A DNA stretch of 64,000 nucleotides, from the NCBI RefSeq assembly GCF_014252395.1, contig NZ_CP059219.1, forward strand, positions 448,828-512,827, written 5' to 3'. The notes beneath the pieces were generated by a model. The model made no database searches and was not told the origin of the DNA. It saw only the letters and a program-made list of their open reading frames with translations. Of this stretch, positions 1 through 10,800 are shown piece after piece. Position numbers and translations under genes: made by a program. Numbering within the stretch: the first letter of the stretch is position 1; every line of letters begins with the position of its first letter. This stretch comes from Blattabacterium cuenoti. GTDB lineage: Bacteria > Bacteroidota > Bacteroidia > Flavobacteriales > Blattabacteriaceae.

Positions 1-1
1 T

Positions 2-1069
2 TTTTTTTTATCAATATTTATGTATGGTTGTATACATATTTTTTCTTATATTTTTCCTTATTTAGGTCAACCTAAAGAAATATTAAAAGAAACTATATCT
101 TTTTTAAAAATAATAGCTATTTCTTTTATACCATGGATGATTTTTGAAATATTTAGAAAATTTTCTGAAGGATTATCTTTAGTTATTCCCATCCTTATTA
201 TAACTTGGTTTTCTGCTTTTGTCAATATAATATTGAATTATATATTTATTAAAGGACTTTATGGATTTAATAAATTAGGAATCCTTGGAATAGGATATGC
301 TACTTTAATAGCTCGTACTATTATGTTAATAGGATTTTTTTTTATTATACATAAGTATAAAATAGTACGTAATTATTATAATCATTTAAAATATATTTTT
401 TTACAAAAAAAATATTTTAATAAAATATTAAAAATAGGTATTCCTTCTGGATTACATATGTTATTTGAAATGAGTGCTTTTGCTATTTCTTCTTTTCTTT
501 CAGGAAGATGTGGAATAAAAGTATTAGCAGCACATCAAATTGTTATTAGTTTAGTATCTTCTACTTTTATTCTTAATACAGCATTTTCTGTTGTAGCTAC
601 AATAAGAATAGGAAATGAATTTGCTTTAAAAAATTATTATAAATTAAGGATAATAGCAAAATCTATTTTTTTTATGGGAATTTTTTTTATGTTAATATGT
701 AGTTTTTTATTTATTTTTTTTAGAAAAAATATTCCTTATATATATATAAAAAATGATTATGAAGTAATTCACATTGCGGAAAATATGATTTTTATAGCTG
801 GTATTTTTCAATTATCTGATGGATTACAAAGTATAATTACTGGATTCTTGAGAGGATTACAAGATGTAAAAATACCTATGTTAATTAGTTTTTTTTCTTA
901 TTGGATTGTAGCTCTTCCTACAGCTTGGTTTTTATCTATTAATATAGGAGGAGAAGGAGTATGGATAGGTTTAGGCATAGGTCTTACTATATCAACTCTT
1001 TTACTTTTTATAAGATATGAAATTATAACTAAAAGGCTTATAAAAAGCCAATTTTTTATTAAAAATTAA
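2..1069 (+). CDS. MATE-family multidrug/cation antiporter (5' truncated by window edge)
   Basis: A polytopic inner-membrane protein with about nine hydrophobic helices in the visible part, separated by short Lys/Arg-rich loops. This fits the C-terminal three quarters of a MATE (NorM-like) Na+ or H+ drug antiporter; the family is usually about 450 aa and about 355 residues are visible. The frame is open from base 2 to the first ATG at 20, so the real start lies upstream of the window. Recognisable pieces are the PSGLHMLFEMSAFAISS stretch, with the following AAHQIV typical of the seventh/eighth helix, and the LRGLQDVKIPM loop near the C-terminal lobe. The substrate cannot be deduced. In an endosymbiont it could export host or metabolic toxins. 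It lies upstream of deaD with a 54 nt gap. The family call is fairly secure; the subfamily is not. Confidence 0.8.
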   Translation, partial: FFLSIFMYGCIHIFSYIFPYLGQPKEILKETISFLKIIAISFIPWMIFEIFRKFSEGLSLVIPILIITWFSAFVNIILNYIFIKGLYGFNKLGILGIGYATLIARTIMLIGFFFIIHKYKIVRNYYNHLKYIFLQKKYFNKILKIGIPSGLHMLFEMSAFAISSFLSGRCGIKVLAAHQIVISLVSSTFILNTAFSVVATIRIGNEFALKNYYKLRIIAKSIFFMGIFFMLICSFLFIFFRKNIPYIYIKNDYEVIHIAENMIFIAGIFQLSDGLQSIITGFLRGLQDVKIPMLISFFSYWIVALPTAWFLSINIGGEGVWIGLGIGLTISTLLLFIRYEIITKRLIKSQFFIKN

Positions 1070-1074
1070 ATATT

Positions 1075-1082
1075 TATATTTG
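1075..1082 (+). promoter_or_regulatory. candidate -7 promoter element (TATATTTG) for deaD
   Basis: TATATTTG matches the Bacteroidota primary sigma -7 consensus TANNTTTG exactly. A weak TTTT stands 19 nt upstream in the -33 position. Transcription would start near 1089, giving a leader of about 35 nt before the deaD ATG at 1124. An 8-mer like this occurs by chance about once per kilobase in such AT-rich DNA, so position is the main support. Confidence 0.4.
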
Positions 1083-1090
1083 TCCATAAC

Positions 1091-1115
1091 ATGCAAAAAA
1101 AATAAAAATTTGCAT
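1091..1115 (+). promoter_or_regulatory. hairpin in deaD leader (or weak terminator of MATE gene)
   Basis: ATGCAAA and TTTGCAT form a perfect 7-bp inverted repeat around an 11-nt A-rich loop, followed by TTTTA and then the deaD start codon 9 nt later. If the promoter-like motif at 1075-1082 is used, the hairpin is at the very 5' end of the mRNA. Otherwise it could be a weak terminator for the upstream transporter gene. Confidence 0.35.
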
Positions 1116-1123
1116 TTTTATTT

Positions 1124-2752
1124 ATGAAAACATTTAAAGATTATTTTAATAATGATATTATTAAAGGTTTAGAAGCTATAGGATTTAAATATCCAACTCC
1201 TGTACAAAAAAAAGTTATTCCTTTTTTACTTTCTTCAGAAAGAGATGTTATCGCTTTAGCTCAAACAGGAACTGGAAAAACAGCTGCTTTTGGACTTCCT
1301 ATTATTCAAAAAATTAATATTAAGTTAAATACACCTCAAGCTTTAATATTATGTCCTACAAGAGAACTTTGTATACAAATAACACGTGATCTTTCTCGTT
1401 TTTCTAAATTTTTATCATCTATTAAAATAGTTTCTCTATATGGTGGAGCAAATATAGATACTCAAATTAAATCTTTATATCAAAAAACTCATATTATAGT
1501 TGGAACACCAGGAAGAATTATTGATTTAATAAAAAGAAAAAAATTAAACTTTTTTGAAATTCAATATTTAGTACTTGATGAAGCAGATGAAATGTTAAAT
1601 ATGGGATTTAAAGAAGAATTAGATTATATTATATCTAAATTACCAAAAAAAAGACAAAGTTTACTTTTTTCAGCAACTATGTCTAAATATATGAATGTAA
1701 TAGCGCATGCTTATTTAATAAATCCTATTGAAATAACTACAGGTAAAAAAAATATTGGATCTGATGATGTAAAACATATATATTATATAATAAGAAATTT
1801 AAGTAAAAAATATTTAGTACTTAAAAGAATTGTAGATATAAATCCTGAAATATATGGAATTGTATTTTGTAGTACTAAAAAAGAAACTAAAGAAATAGCT
1901 GAATTTTTAATAAAAGATGGATATAATGCTGATGCATTACATGGAGATTTATCACAAACACAACGTGAATCTGTTATGAATAGATTTAGAAATAAAAATT
2001 TACAATTTCTTGTAGCTACTGATGTAGCTGCTCGTGGATTAGATGTTAATAATATTACACATGTTATCAACTATAGTATTCCAAAAGAAAGTGAAATTTA
2101 CGTTCATAGAAGTGGACGTACTGGAAGAGCTGGAAATTTTGGAATTTCTGTATGTATTATTCATATTAGAGAAACAAAAAATTTAAAAGAATTTGAAAAA
2201 AAAATTGGAAAAAATTTTGAACGTTTTATGGTTCCTACTGGAAAAGAGATATGTGAAAAAAAACTTATCTATTTTATAGATAAAGTAAAAAAAACAATTG
2301 TAGATGAAGATTTTATAAAAAAATTTATTCCTGAAATACAAAAAAAATTAGAAATTTTTGACAAAAAAGAATTAATAAAACGTTTTTCTTGGATAGAATT
2401 TAATCGTTTTTTTAATTATTATAAAAATTCTAAAGATTTAAATTCTATTATTACTTATAATTTTAATAAAAAATTTAAAAAAAAAACTTTTATAAAATCA
2501 AAAAAATTAAAAAAAGAATCTTTTTCTAAACTTTTTTTAAACATAGGATCTAAAGATAAACTAACTAAAATAGGTTTAATAAATTTAATAAATCAGGCAG
2601 TTAATAATTCTCATATTAATATTGGACATATAGAAATTTTATCAAATTCTTCATTATTTGAAGTAGAAAAACGTTTTAGAAATAAAATATTGATAGGTAT
2701 GAGCAGAATTAACCACTTTGGAAGACCTCTTTCTATAGAAATAAAAAATTAA
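1124..2752 (+). CDS. deaD: DEAD-box ATP-dependent RNA helicase (DeaD/CsdA type)
   Basis: Unwinds RNA duplexes, typically during ribosome assembly and mRNA turnover, in the cytoplasm. All core motifs are visible: motif I AQTGTGKT (46-53), PTREL (78-82), TPGR (128-131), DEAD (152-155), SAT (183-185), [10 protein letters not shown] (298-307) and [10 protein letters not shown] (328-337). A Lys-rich linker follows. The last ~70 residues, from about 470, resemble the DbpA-type RNA-binding domain found in DeaD/CsdA and DbpA. The length of 542 aa is normal for Bacteroidota homologues. The ATG at 1124 directly precedes the conserved TFKDYF N-terminus. Only 2 nt separate it from aroC, so the two are probably co-transcribed with miaA. 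A promoter-like box and a hairpin lie in the 50 nt upstream. DeaD is preferred over DbpA because of the length of the tail. Confidence 0.92.
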   Translation: MKTFKDYFNNDIIKGLEAIGFKYPTPVQKKVIPFLLSSERDVIALAQTGTGKTAAFGLPIIQKINIKLNTPQALILCPTRELCIQITRDLSRFSKFLSSIKIVSLYGGANIDTQIKSLYQKTHIIVGTPGRIIDLIKRKKLNFFEIQYLVLDEADEMLNMGFKEELDYIISKLPKKRQSLLFSATMSKYMNVIAHAYLINPIEITTGKKNIGSDDVKHIYYIIRNLSKKYLVLKRIVDINPEIYGIVFCSTKKETKEIAEFLIKDGYNADALHGDLSQTQRESVMNRFRNKNLQFLVATDVAARGLDVNNITHVINYSIPKESEIYVHRSGRTGRAGNFGISVCIIHIRETKNLKEFEKKIGKNFERFMVPTGKEICEKKLIYFIDKVKKTIVDEDFIKKFIPEIQKKLEIFDKKELIKRFSWIEFNRFFNYYKNSKDLNSIITYNFNKKFKKKTFIKSKKLKKESFSKLFLNIGSKDKLTKIGLINLINQAVNNSHINIGHIEILSNSSLFEVEKRFRNKILIGMSRINHFGRPLSIEIKN

Positions 2753-2754
2753 CT

Positions 2755-3834
2755 ATGGCTGGAAATACTTTTGGTAAATTATTTAGAGTGAGCACTTTTG
2801 GAGAAAGTCATGGAGTAGCTATGGGAGGAGTAATAGATGGATGTCCATCAGGTATAAAATTAGATTTTAAAGAAATTCAATATGAATTAAATCGTAGAAA
2901 ACCTGGACAATCATCTATAGTAACTCAAAGAAATGAACCAGATAAAGTAGATTTTTTATCTGGAATTTTTGAAAATAAAACTACAGGAACACCTATTGGA
3001 TTTATTATTTATAACAAAGATCATAAATCTGATGATTATAAACATATACAAGAAATATATCGCCCTTCTCATTCAGATTTTACTTATGAAAATAAATATG
3101 GAATAAGAGATTATAGAGGTGGAGGTCGATCTTCTGCTAGAGAAACAATATGTAGAGTAGTAGCAGGATCTATAGCTAAACAATTAATAAAAAATATTAC
3201 AATTACATCTTATGTATCTTCTGTGGGTGATATATCAGTAAATAAATCTTATAAAGATTTAGATTTATCTAAAAATTCTATAGAAAAAAGTATTATAAGA
3301 TGTCCTGATCCAGAAATTTCAGAAAAAATGATATATAAAATTAATAAAATAAAAAATAAAGGTGATACTATAGGTGGAACTATTACTTGTGTAATTAAAA
3401 ATGTTCCAATAGGAATTGGAGAACCTGTATTTAATAAATTACATGCAGAATTAGGAAAAGCTATGTTATCAATTAATGCAGTAAAAGGATTTGAATATGG
3501 AAGTGGTTTTTTAGGTACAAAATTAACTGGTTCTCAACATAATGATTTATTTTATTCAAATGGAAAAACAGAAACAAATTTTTCTGGAGGAATACAAGGA
3601 GGAATATCAAACGGTATGGATATTTATTTTAAAATAGCTTTTAAACCAGTTGCTACAATAATGAAAAAACAAAAAACTATAGATAAACATGGGAATGTTA
3701 TTTTTATGGAAGGAAAAGGGAGACACGATCCTTGTGTTTTACCTCGTGCAATTCCTATTGTAGAATCAATGACTGCTTTAGTTTTAGTAAATTATTGTAT
3801 GTACAAAAAATTATCTAAATATTCTTCTTTTTGA
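2755..3834 (+). CDS. aroC: chorismate synthase
   Basis: Converts 5-enolpyruvylshikimate-3-phosphate to chorismate using reduced FMN, the last step of the shikimate pathway. The family signatures are intact: GESHG (16-20), [11 protein letters not shown] around residue 122, and a C-terminal [11 protein letters not shown] with the conserved His and Arg. The length of 359 aa is the family norm. It starts 2 nt after deaD, and its TGA overlaps the TTG start of miaA, indicating one transcript. Together with aroE later in the window it shows that aromatic precursor synthesis is retained, consistent with a nutritional symbiont. Confidence 0.97.
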   Translation: MAGNTFGKLFRVSTFGESHGVAMGGVIDGCPSGIKLDFKEIQYELNRRKPGQSSIVTQRNEPDKVDFLSGIFENKTTGTPIGFIIYNKDHKSDDYKHIQEIYRPSHSDFTYENKYGIRDYRGGGRSSARETICRVVAGSIAKQLIKNITITSYVSSVGDISVNKSYKDLDLSKNSIEKSIIRCPDPEISEKMIYKINKIKNKGDTIGGTITCVIKNVPIGIGEPVFNKLHAELGKAMLSINAVKGFEYGSGFLGTKLTGSQHNDLFYSNGKTETNFSGGIQGGISNGMDIYFKIAFKPVATIMKKQKTIDKHGNVIFMEGKGRHDPCVLPRAIPIVESMTALVLVNYCMYKKLSKYSSF

Positions 3835-4769
3835 AAAAAAAATTTTTAGTTTTTATATTAGGACCAACTTGTGTAGGAAAAACTTCTATTTCCTTATTTT
3901 TAGCTAAAAAATTAAAAACAGAAATTTTATCTTGTGATTCTAGACAATTCTATAAAGAATTAAAAATAGGAACATCAATGCCTACTAAAAAAGAACTTAA
4001 TAATATTACACATCATTTTATAGGACATTTAAGTATTCATGACAATTATAATGCAAAATTATTTGAAATAGATTGTTTAAAAAAAATTTCAAAATTATTT
4101 GAAAAATATACTATTTTAATTATAGTAGGAGGATCTGGATTATACGAAAAAGCAATAACAGAAGGATTATCTGATATTCCTAAAATTAATTTAAATATTA
4201 GAAATAATTTAATTTTTAATTTTAAAAAAAATGGTATTTATTTTTTACAAAAAGAATTTTTAAAAAAAAAAAATAAAGAAGATATAATAGATATACAAAA
4301 TCCAAAACGTTTAATTCGATACTTAGAAATAATTGAATCTACAGGACATTCTCCTTCTTTTTTTTTTAAAAAAAAAAAAAATAAAAGAAACTTTACAATT
4401 TTAAAAATTGGATTAATTATGTGTAGGGATAATATTTATTTTAGAATAAATTCTAGAGTAGAAAATATGATAAATAAAGGATTATTTGAAGAAGCAAAAC
4501 TATATTATGATTACAAATATTTGAATAGTTTACAAACTATAGGATATAATGAAATTTATAATTTTTTTTCTAAAAAAGAAAACTCTATAAATAAAACTAT
4601 AGAAAAAATAAAAATAAATACTAGAAATTATGCAAAAAGACAAATAACATGGTATAAAAAAGATAAAAAAATAAAATGGTTTAATCCAAATGAAAAAGAT
4701 AAAATATTAAATTTTTTATTAAAAAAAATGGGCAATACTGGATTTGAACCAGTGACCTCCTGCTTGTAA
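3831..4769 (+). CDS. miaA: tRNA dimethylallyltransferase
   Basis: Transfers dimethylallyl to A37 of tRNAs reading UNN codons, the first step of i6A/ms2i6A formation. The P-loop GPTCVGKT is at 11-18, followed by [10 protein letters not shown], which carries the conserved Asp-Ser tRNA-binding loop. [13 protein letters not shown] and the C-terminal [14 protein letters not shown] complete the family pattern. The start is TTG at 3831 inside TTGA, overlapping the aroC stop by 4 nt; no ATG is better placed. The C-terminus is odd. After the usual family end ([13 protein letters not shown]) the frame continues without a stop into the opposite-strand tRNA-Val gene, so the last ~13 residues are antisense tRNA sequence. 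At 312 aa the protein is otherwise of normal length. Confidence 0.95.
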   Translation: MKKKFLVFILGPTCVGKTSISLFLAKKLKTEILSCDSRQFYKELKIGTSMPTKKELNNITHHFIGHLSIHDNYNAKLFEIDCLKKISKLFEKYTILIIVGGSGLYEKAITEGLSDIPKINLNIRNNLIFNFKKNGIYFLQKEFLKKKNKEDIIDIQNPKRLIRYLEIIESTGHSPSFFFKKKKNKRNFTILKIGLIMCRDNIYFRINSRVENMINKGLFEEAKLYYDYKYLNSLQTIGYNEIYNFFSKKENSINKTIEKIKINTRNYAKRQITWYKKDKKIKWFNPNEKDKILNFLLKKMGNTGFEPVTSCL

Positions 4770-4804
4770 AACAGATGCTCTAAACCAGTCTGAGCTAATT
4801 GCCC
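4729..4804 (-). tRNA. trnV: tRNA-Val (anticodon UAC)
   Basis: A 76-nt cloverleaf on the minus strand. The acceptor stem GGGCAAT pairs with ATTGCCC, the D-arm is GCTC/GAGC, and the anticodon loop TTTACAA carries UAC. The T-arm is a perfect ACTGG TTCAAAT CCAGT, with discriminator A. CCA is not encoded. It is transcribed against miaA and shares 41 nt with that gene's 3' end. Confidence 0.96.
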
Positions 4805-4832
4805 AAAAAATTATTCAAATATAAATAAAAAA

Positions 4833-6089
4833 TTAATATAATAATAAAACTTCAGATACAACAAAAGTACTCCCACTTATTAAAATTAAGTCTTTTTTAT
4901 AAGCTTTTTTTTTAGCGGTAAAAAAAGCTTTTTTTACTGTATTATAAAAACTTATTTTTTCTTTATCTTGTAAAACATTATATACTAATTTTTTTAAATC
5001 ATTAATAGAAAATTTTCTATCTATATTAGGTTGACAAAAATAATAAAAAGATTTAATAGGAAAATATTCTAATATTTTATCTACTTTTTTTTCTTTTACA
5101 AAACCCAAAACTAAATGTAATCTTTCATATGATTCTTTTTTTAATTGATTATTTACCATTAATATGCCTTCCTCATTATGAGCTATATCACAAATTATTT
5201 TTGGATAATATTGTAAAATTTGCCATCTACCTCTAAAATTAGTATTTTTTATTACATTTTTTAATCCTTTTTTTATAGATTTATTAGATATAATAAAATT
5301 TTTTCTATCATGTAAAATTTTTATAGTTTTTAAAACTATATTTTTATTTAAATTTTGATAATCAGCTTCAAAAGGAATTTGATATTTTAAATTTTTTTTT
5401 TCTTCTGTAAAAAAATAGATTGGAGCATTTTTTTTAAAGGATTCTTTTAAAAAAATAAGTTGTATATTTTTTGACATTTTACTTCCTATTATTACTGATA
5501 CATTTTTTTTTATTATTCCAGCTTTTTCAAAAGCTATTTCTAATTTATTCTTACCAAGAATTTCTGTATGATCCATGCTAATATTAGTAATTATAGATAT
5601 TTCTGGAATAATAATATTAGTAGAATCTAATCTTCCTCCTAAACCTACTTCAATAATAGCTATATCAATTTTCTTATATTTAAAATATTGAAAAGCTAAA
5701 ATAGTATTCATTTCAAAAAAAGAAATTTGTTCTTTTTCTATAAATTTTTTATTATTTTTAATAAAATCTATAATAAAATCTTTTTCTATTAATATATTAT
5801 TACAAGTTATTCTTTCTCTAAAATCTAATAAATGAGGAGAAGTAAATAAACCAATTTTATATTTTTCTTCTTGTAAAATAGAAGATAACATATGAACAGT
5901 AGATCCTTTTCCATTTGTTCCTCCTACATGAATACTTTTAAAATAATTTTGAGGATTTCCTAAATAGGAACAAAAATTTTGTATTCTTTTTAAACCTGGT
6001 TTATAGGATCTTAAACCATTTTTTTGATAGATTGGAAGACGCTTAAAAATCCATTTAATAATTTCTGAATAATTCAAAATTATGTTCAT
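4833..6089 (-). CDS. folC: bifunctional folylpolyglutamate / dihydrofolate synthase
   Basis: A Mur-ligase-fold enzyme that adds glutamate to dihydropteroate and/or folates. The ATP-binding GGTNGKGST is at 56-64 with this start, followed by GLFTSPHLLDFRERI, the folate loop, and IIEVGLGGRLDSTNI, which carries the metal-ligand region. DHTEILG and the later DIAHNEEG match the second and third Mur-type domains. I chose the ATG at 6089 (MNIILNYSEIIKWIF), because homologues begin at this helix. An in-frame ATG at 6122 would add 11 residues without conserved features. The resulting 418 aa are normal. It converges on miaA and the tRNA gene and diverges from glnS. With 5-FTHF cyclo-ligase later in the window it supports active folate metabolism. 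Confidence 0.93.
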   Translation of the reverse strand: MNIILNYSEIIKWIFKRLPIYQKNGLRSYKPGLKRIQNFCSYLGNPQNYFKSIHVGGTNGKGSTVHMLSSILQEEKYKIGLFTSPHLLDFRERITCNNILIEKDFIIDFIKNNKKFIEKEQISFFEMNTILAFQYFKYKKIDIAIIEVGLGGRLDSTNIIIPEISIITNISMDHTEILGKNKLEIAFEKAGIIKKNVSVIIGSKMSKNIQLIFLKESFKKNAPIYFFTEEKKNLKYQIPFEADYQNLNKNIVLKTIKILHDRKNFIISNKSIKKGLKNVIKNTNFRGRWQILQYYPKIICDIAHNEEGILMVNNQLKKESYERLHLVLGFVKEKKVDKILEYFPIKSFYYFCQPNIDRKFSINDLKKLVYNVLQDKEKISFYNTVKKAFFTAKKKAYKKDLILISGSTFVVSEVLLLY

Positions 6090-6226
6090 TAAAATAACAT
6101 AACAAAAATATATTTTTTTCAAAAAATTAATTATATTAGTATCATAATTTATAATTTTTTAAAATAGAATCACATTTACATTTTATTGATAAAATCATAA
6201 AAAAAGATATAAAAAATGGATTTCCT

Positions 6227-7828
6227 TTGGAAAGGATTAGATTTCGTTTTCCTCCTGAACCAAATGGATATCTTCATATTGGACACATTAAAGCTATATG
6301 TCTTAATTTTGAATTGGGTAGAAAATATAAGTCTCCAGTTAATTTAAGATTTGATGATACTAATCCTGTTGTAGAAAATAAAAATTTTATAGAATCTATT
6401 AAAAAAGATATTATTTTTTTGGGTTTCAAATGGGATAAAGAAAGTTATGCTTCAGATTATTTTACAAAACTTTACGAATGGGCTATTAAATTAATTAAAG
6501 ATAATAAAGCTTATGTAGATGATCAATCTCAAAATATTATTAAATTTCAAAGAAAAAATCCTTTTGAAATTGGAATTAATAGTATCTATAGAAATAGATC
6601 AATAGATGAAAATCTAGATCTTTTTGATAAAATGAAAAATGGATTTTTTAAAGAAGGATCATGTGTTTTAAGAGCTAAAATTAATATGGAATCATCAAAC
6701 ATGAATATGAGAGATCCAATTATGTATAGAATATTACAAAAAAAACATCATAAAACTGGATATCAATGGTGTATTTATCCTACTTATGATTGGACTCATG
6801 GGCAATGTGATTATATTGAACAAATATCTCATTCATTATGTTCATTAGAATTTGAAAATAGAAAACCATTATACAATTGGTATATAAACCAAATATATGA
6901 TGAAAAAAAAATTAAACCAAAACAAATAGAATTTTCAAGACTAAATATCAGTCATACTATAACTAGTAAAAGAAAAATTAAATATTTAATAGAAAAAAAA
7001 ATAATACAATCTTGGGATGATCCACGTATTTTAACAATATCTGGATTACGACATAAAGGTTATACGCCAATTTCATTAATAAATTTTGTTCATAATATAG
7101 GAATTTCAAAAAGAAATAATATTATTGATATATCTCTTTTAGAATTTTGTATTAGAGTACATTTAAATAAAATAGCAACTAGAGTAATGGTAGTCCTAGA
7201 TCCAATTAAGTTAATTATAGATAATTATCCTGAAAATACTACTGAATGGATAAAAGCTGAAAAAAATCCAGAAAGTACTACTATTGAATTTAGAAAAGTT
7301 CCTTTTTCAAAATATTTATTTATTGAAAAAAATGATTTTTTAGAAAAAGAACAAGAAAATTTTTTTCGTCTTTGTATTGGTAAAGAAGTAAGATTAAAAA
7401 ATGCTTATATTATAAAAGCTAATTATATAAAAAAAAATTTTGATGGAAAAATAACAGAAATATATTGCTCTTATGATCAAAAAAGCAAATCTGGTAAAAA
7501 AGAAAAAAATAAGGAAAAAGGAAGAGTAAAAAGTACTTTACATTGGGTTTCTATAAAACATTCTTTACCTATAAAAATTAATTTATATAATACTCTTTTT
7601 TTAAAAAAAAATCCTAATATTGATTTTAAAAAAAATATAAATAAAAAATCAATAGATAAAATTATGGGATATGCAGAACCATTTTTGAAAAAAGCTAAAA
7701 AAGGAGATCATTATCAATTCCAAAGAATTGGTTATTTTTATGTAGAAAAGGATAAAAAAAATAAAATTTTTTTTAATAAAACAGTATCTATAAAAAATAA
7801 ATGGGAAAAAAAAATAAAAAAATTATAA
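6227..7828 (+). CDS. glnS: glutaminyl-tRNA synthetase (true start probably further upstream)
   Basis: A class I synthetase charging tRNA-Gln. The HIGH-type motif sits in FPPEPNGYLHIGH (8-20), the Gln-site motif in NLRFDDTNP, and the SKR of the KMSKS-like loop in HTITSKR. A two-part beta-barrel anticodon domain follows to the C-terminus. The coordinates use TTG at 6227, the first canonical start. The reading frame is open back to the TAA at 6152-6154 and encodes a further stretch (HFIDKIIKKDIKNG) that matches the N-terminal helix of GlnRS in other bacteria. The native protein therefore probably begins at a non-canonical codon such as ATA at 6164. It diverges from folC and converges on rpoC with 7 nt between stop codons. 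Confidence 0.93.
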   Translation: MERIRFRFPPEPNGYLHIGHIKAICLNFELGRKYKSPVNLRFDDTNPVVENKNFIESIKKDIIFLGFKWDKESYASDYFTKLYEWAIKLIKDNKAYVDDQSQNIIKFQRKNPFEIGINSIYRNRSIDENLDLFDKMKNGFFKEGSCVLRAKINMESSNMNMRDPIMYRILQKKHHKTGYQWCIYPTYDWTHGQCDYIEQISHSLCSLEFENRKPLYNWYINQIYDEKKIKPKQIEFSRLNISHTITSKRKIKYLIEKKIIQSWDDPRILTISGLRHKGYTPISLINFVHNIGISKRNNIIDISLLEFCIRVHLNKIATRVMVVLDPIKLIIDNYPENTTEWIKAEKNPESTTIEFRKVPFSKYLFIEKNDFLEKEQENFFRLCIGKEVRLKNAYIIKANYIKKNFDGKITEIYCSYDQKSKSGKKEKNKEKGRVKSTLHWVSIKHSLPIKINLYNTLFLKKNPNIDFKKNINKKSIDKIMGYAEPFLKKAKKGDHYQFQRIGYFYVEKDKKNKIFFNKTVSIKNKWEKKIKKL

Positions 7829-7835
7829 ATAAAAT

Positions 7836-10800
7836 TTATTCTAATATTTCTGCAGAAATACTTTCATATTCTCTTAATCCAGTTCCAGCAGGAATTTTAT
7901 GTCCTACAATAACATTTTCTTTTAATCCATATAAATAATCAGTTTTACTACTTATAGCCGCTTCACTTAAAACTTTTGTTGTTTCCTGAAATGAAGCTGC
8001 AGATATAAAAGATTTAGTTTGTAAAGCTGCTCTAGTTATACCCTGCAATATAGGTCTAGCAGTAGCAGCTATAGCATTTCTAGTTTTTATTAATTTTTTA
8101 TTTTTATATTTTAATACAGCATTTTCATTTATAAAATCTCTATAAGAAATAATATCTCCATTTTTAAAAATATCTGAATCTCCATTATCTTCTACTACTC
8201 TCATTTGAGATATTCTATCATTTTCTTCTATAAAATCATCTTTATACTCAATACTTCCTTCTAAAAATTTAGAATCTCCAATATCTATTACTTCTACTTT
8301 TCTCATCATTTGTAAAACAATAACTTCAAAATGTTTATCATTAATTTTAACTCCTTGTAAACGATATACTTCCTGTATCTCTTTTATTAAATATTCTTGA
8401 ACAGCTCGAGGTCCTCTTATATTTAAAATATCATTAGGAGTAACTGCTCCATCTGATAATGGCATTCCTGCTTTTACATAATCATTTTCTTGAACAAGTA
8501 TTTGATTAGATAATTTTACAAGATATTTTCTAATTTCACCTGTTTTAGATTCTACAATAATTTCTCTATTTCCTCTTTTTATTTTACCATGAGTAACTAT
8601 TCCGTCCATTTCCGATACTACAGCTGGATTAGAAGGATTACGTGCTTCAAATAATTCAGATAAACGAGGTAATCCTCCTGTAATATCTCCAGATTTAGCT
8701 GATCTTCTAGGTACTTTTACTAATATTTTACCTATATCAATTGTTTCTTCATCTTCTACCATTAAATGAGCTCCAACTGGTAAATTATATATTTTTAATT
8801 CTTTATTATCTTCATCAAGAATCTTTAATGTTGGAATTAAATTTTTATTTCTTACTTCTGTGATAACTTTTTCTTGAAAACCTGTTTGTTCATCTATTTC
8901 TATTTGAAAGGTAACCCCTTGTTCTAAATGTTCATAAGATATTTTTCCAGAAAATTCAGCAATGATTACTGCATTATATAAATCCCATTTACAAATTAAA
9001 TCTCCTTTTTTTAATTTATCTCCATGTTTAACATATAAAGTAGCTCCATAAGGAATATTATTCATCATTAAAATAGATGATTTTTTTTCATTAAAAAATT
9101 TCATTTCTGTAGAACGAGAAACAACAATTCCTACTTTTCCAGAATTTTTTTTTACTAATTTTAAATCTTCAAATTCTACAATACCATTATATTTAGTTCT
9201 TATTTGAGAGGATTCTGTAATATTACCTGCTGTTCCTCCAACATGAAACGTACGTAAAGTTAATTGAGTTCCAGGTTCACCAATAGATTGTGCAGCTATA
9301 ACTCCTACTGCTTCTCCTTTTTGCACTATTTCTCCTGTAGATAAATTACGTCCATAACATTTAGAACAAATACCCATTTTTGCTTCACATGTAAGAGGAG
9401 ATCTTACTTCTATTATTTCTATTCCAGATTTTTCAATAATGTTTGCTATTATTTCATTAATCATTTCTCTAGAATTTACTATTAATTCATTAGTTTTTGG
9501 ATGAAAAATATCATTTAAAGAAACACGACCTAAAATTCTATCAAATAAAGTTTCTACTATTTCTTCATTTTTTTTCAACGCAGATATTTCTAATCCACGT
9601 AATGTATTACAATCTTCTATTTTTATAATAACATCTTGTGCAGCATCAACTAAACGTCTTGTAAGATATCCTGCATCTGCTGTTTTTAATGCTGTATCTG
9701 CTAATCCTTTTCTAGCTCCATGAGTAGATATAAAATATTCTAAAATAGATAATCCTTCTCTAAAATTAGATAATATTGGATTCTCAATAATTTCTCCTCC
9801 AGAAGATCCAGCTTTTTTAGGTTTAGCCATTAAACCTCGCATTCCAGAAAGTTGACGTATTTGTTCTTTAGATCCTCTAGCTCCAGAATCTAACATCATA
9901 TATACAGGATTAAAACCTTGTCTATCTTCACGCATATATTTCATTACTTTTTCTGTAAGCATAGTATTTGTATTTGTCCAAATATCAATTACTTGATTAT
10001 AACGTTCATTATTCGTTATTAATCCCATATTGTAATTTATTTTTACGTCATCTACCTGTTTAATAGCATGGTTCACCATATATTTTTTATTATCAGGTAT
10101 AATAATATCTCCTAAACCAAAAGAAAGTCCTCCTTTAAATGCATTATAAAAACCTAATTCTTTAATATCATCTAAAAAATTAGAAGCAGTAGGAACATCC
10201 GTTAAATATAGAATTTTACCTATAATTTCTCTTAATGATTTTTTAGTAAGAGATTCATTAATAAATCCTACTTTTTCAGGAACAACTTGATTAAATAATA
10301 CTCTACCTACGGTAGTTTCTATTAATTTAGATAAAAATTTATTTTCTTCACGAATATTCACTTTAACTTTAATTAAAGCATGTAAATCTACTATTTTTTG
10401 ATTATAGGCTATTTCTACTTCTTCTGGAGAATAAAAAATTAAACCTTCACCTTTTACATTTCTACTGGAATCAGATAATAAAGGTTTAGTCATATAATAC
10501 AATCCTAATACCATATCTTGAGAAGGTACTGTAATAGGAGATCCATTCGCAGGATTTAAAATATTTTGAGAAGCTAACATCAAAAGTTGAGCTTCTAAAA
10601 TAGCTCCATCAGATAATGGTAAATGTACAGCCATTTGATCTCCATCGAAATCTGCATTAAAAGCAGAACAAACTAAAGGATGTAATTGAATAGCTTTTCC
10701 TTCTATTAATTTAGGTTGAAAAGCTTGAATTCCTAATCTATGCAAAGTAGGAGCTCTATTCAATAATACAGGATGTCCTTTTAAAACATTTTCTAAAATA

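Noticed and set aside
1783..2070. Minus-strand open frame of 95 codons inside deaD
   Set aside because: Mirrors the conserved helicase motifs in another frame; AT-rich shadow.
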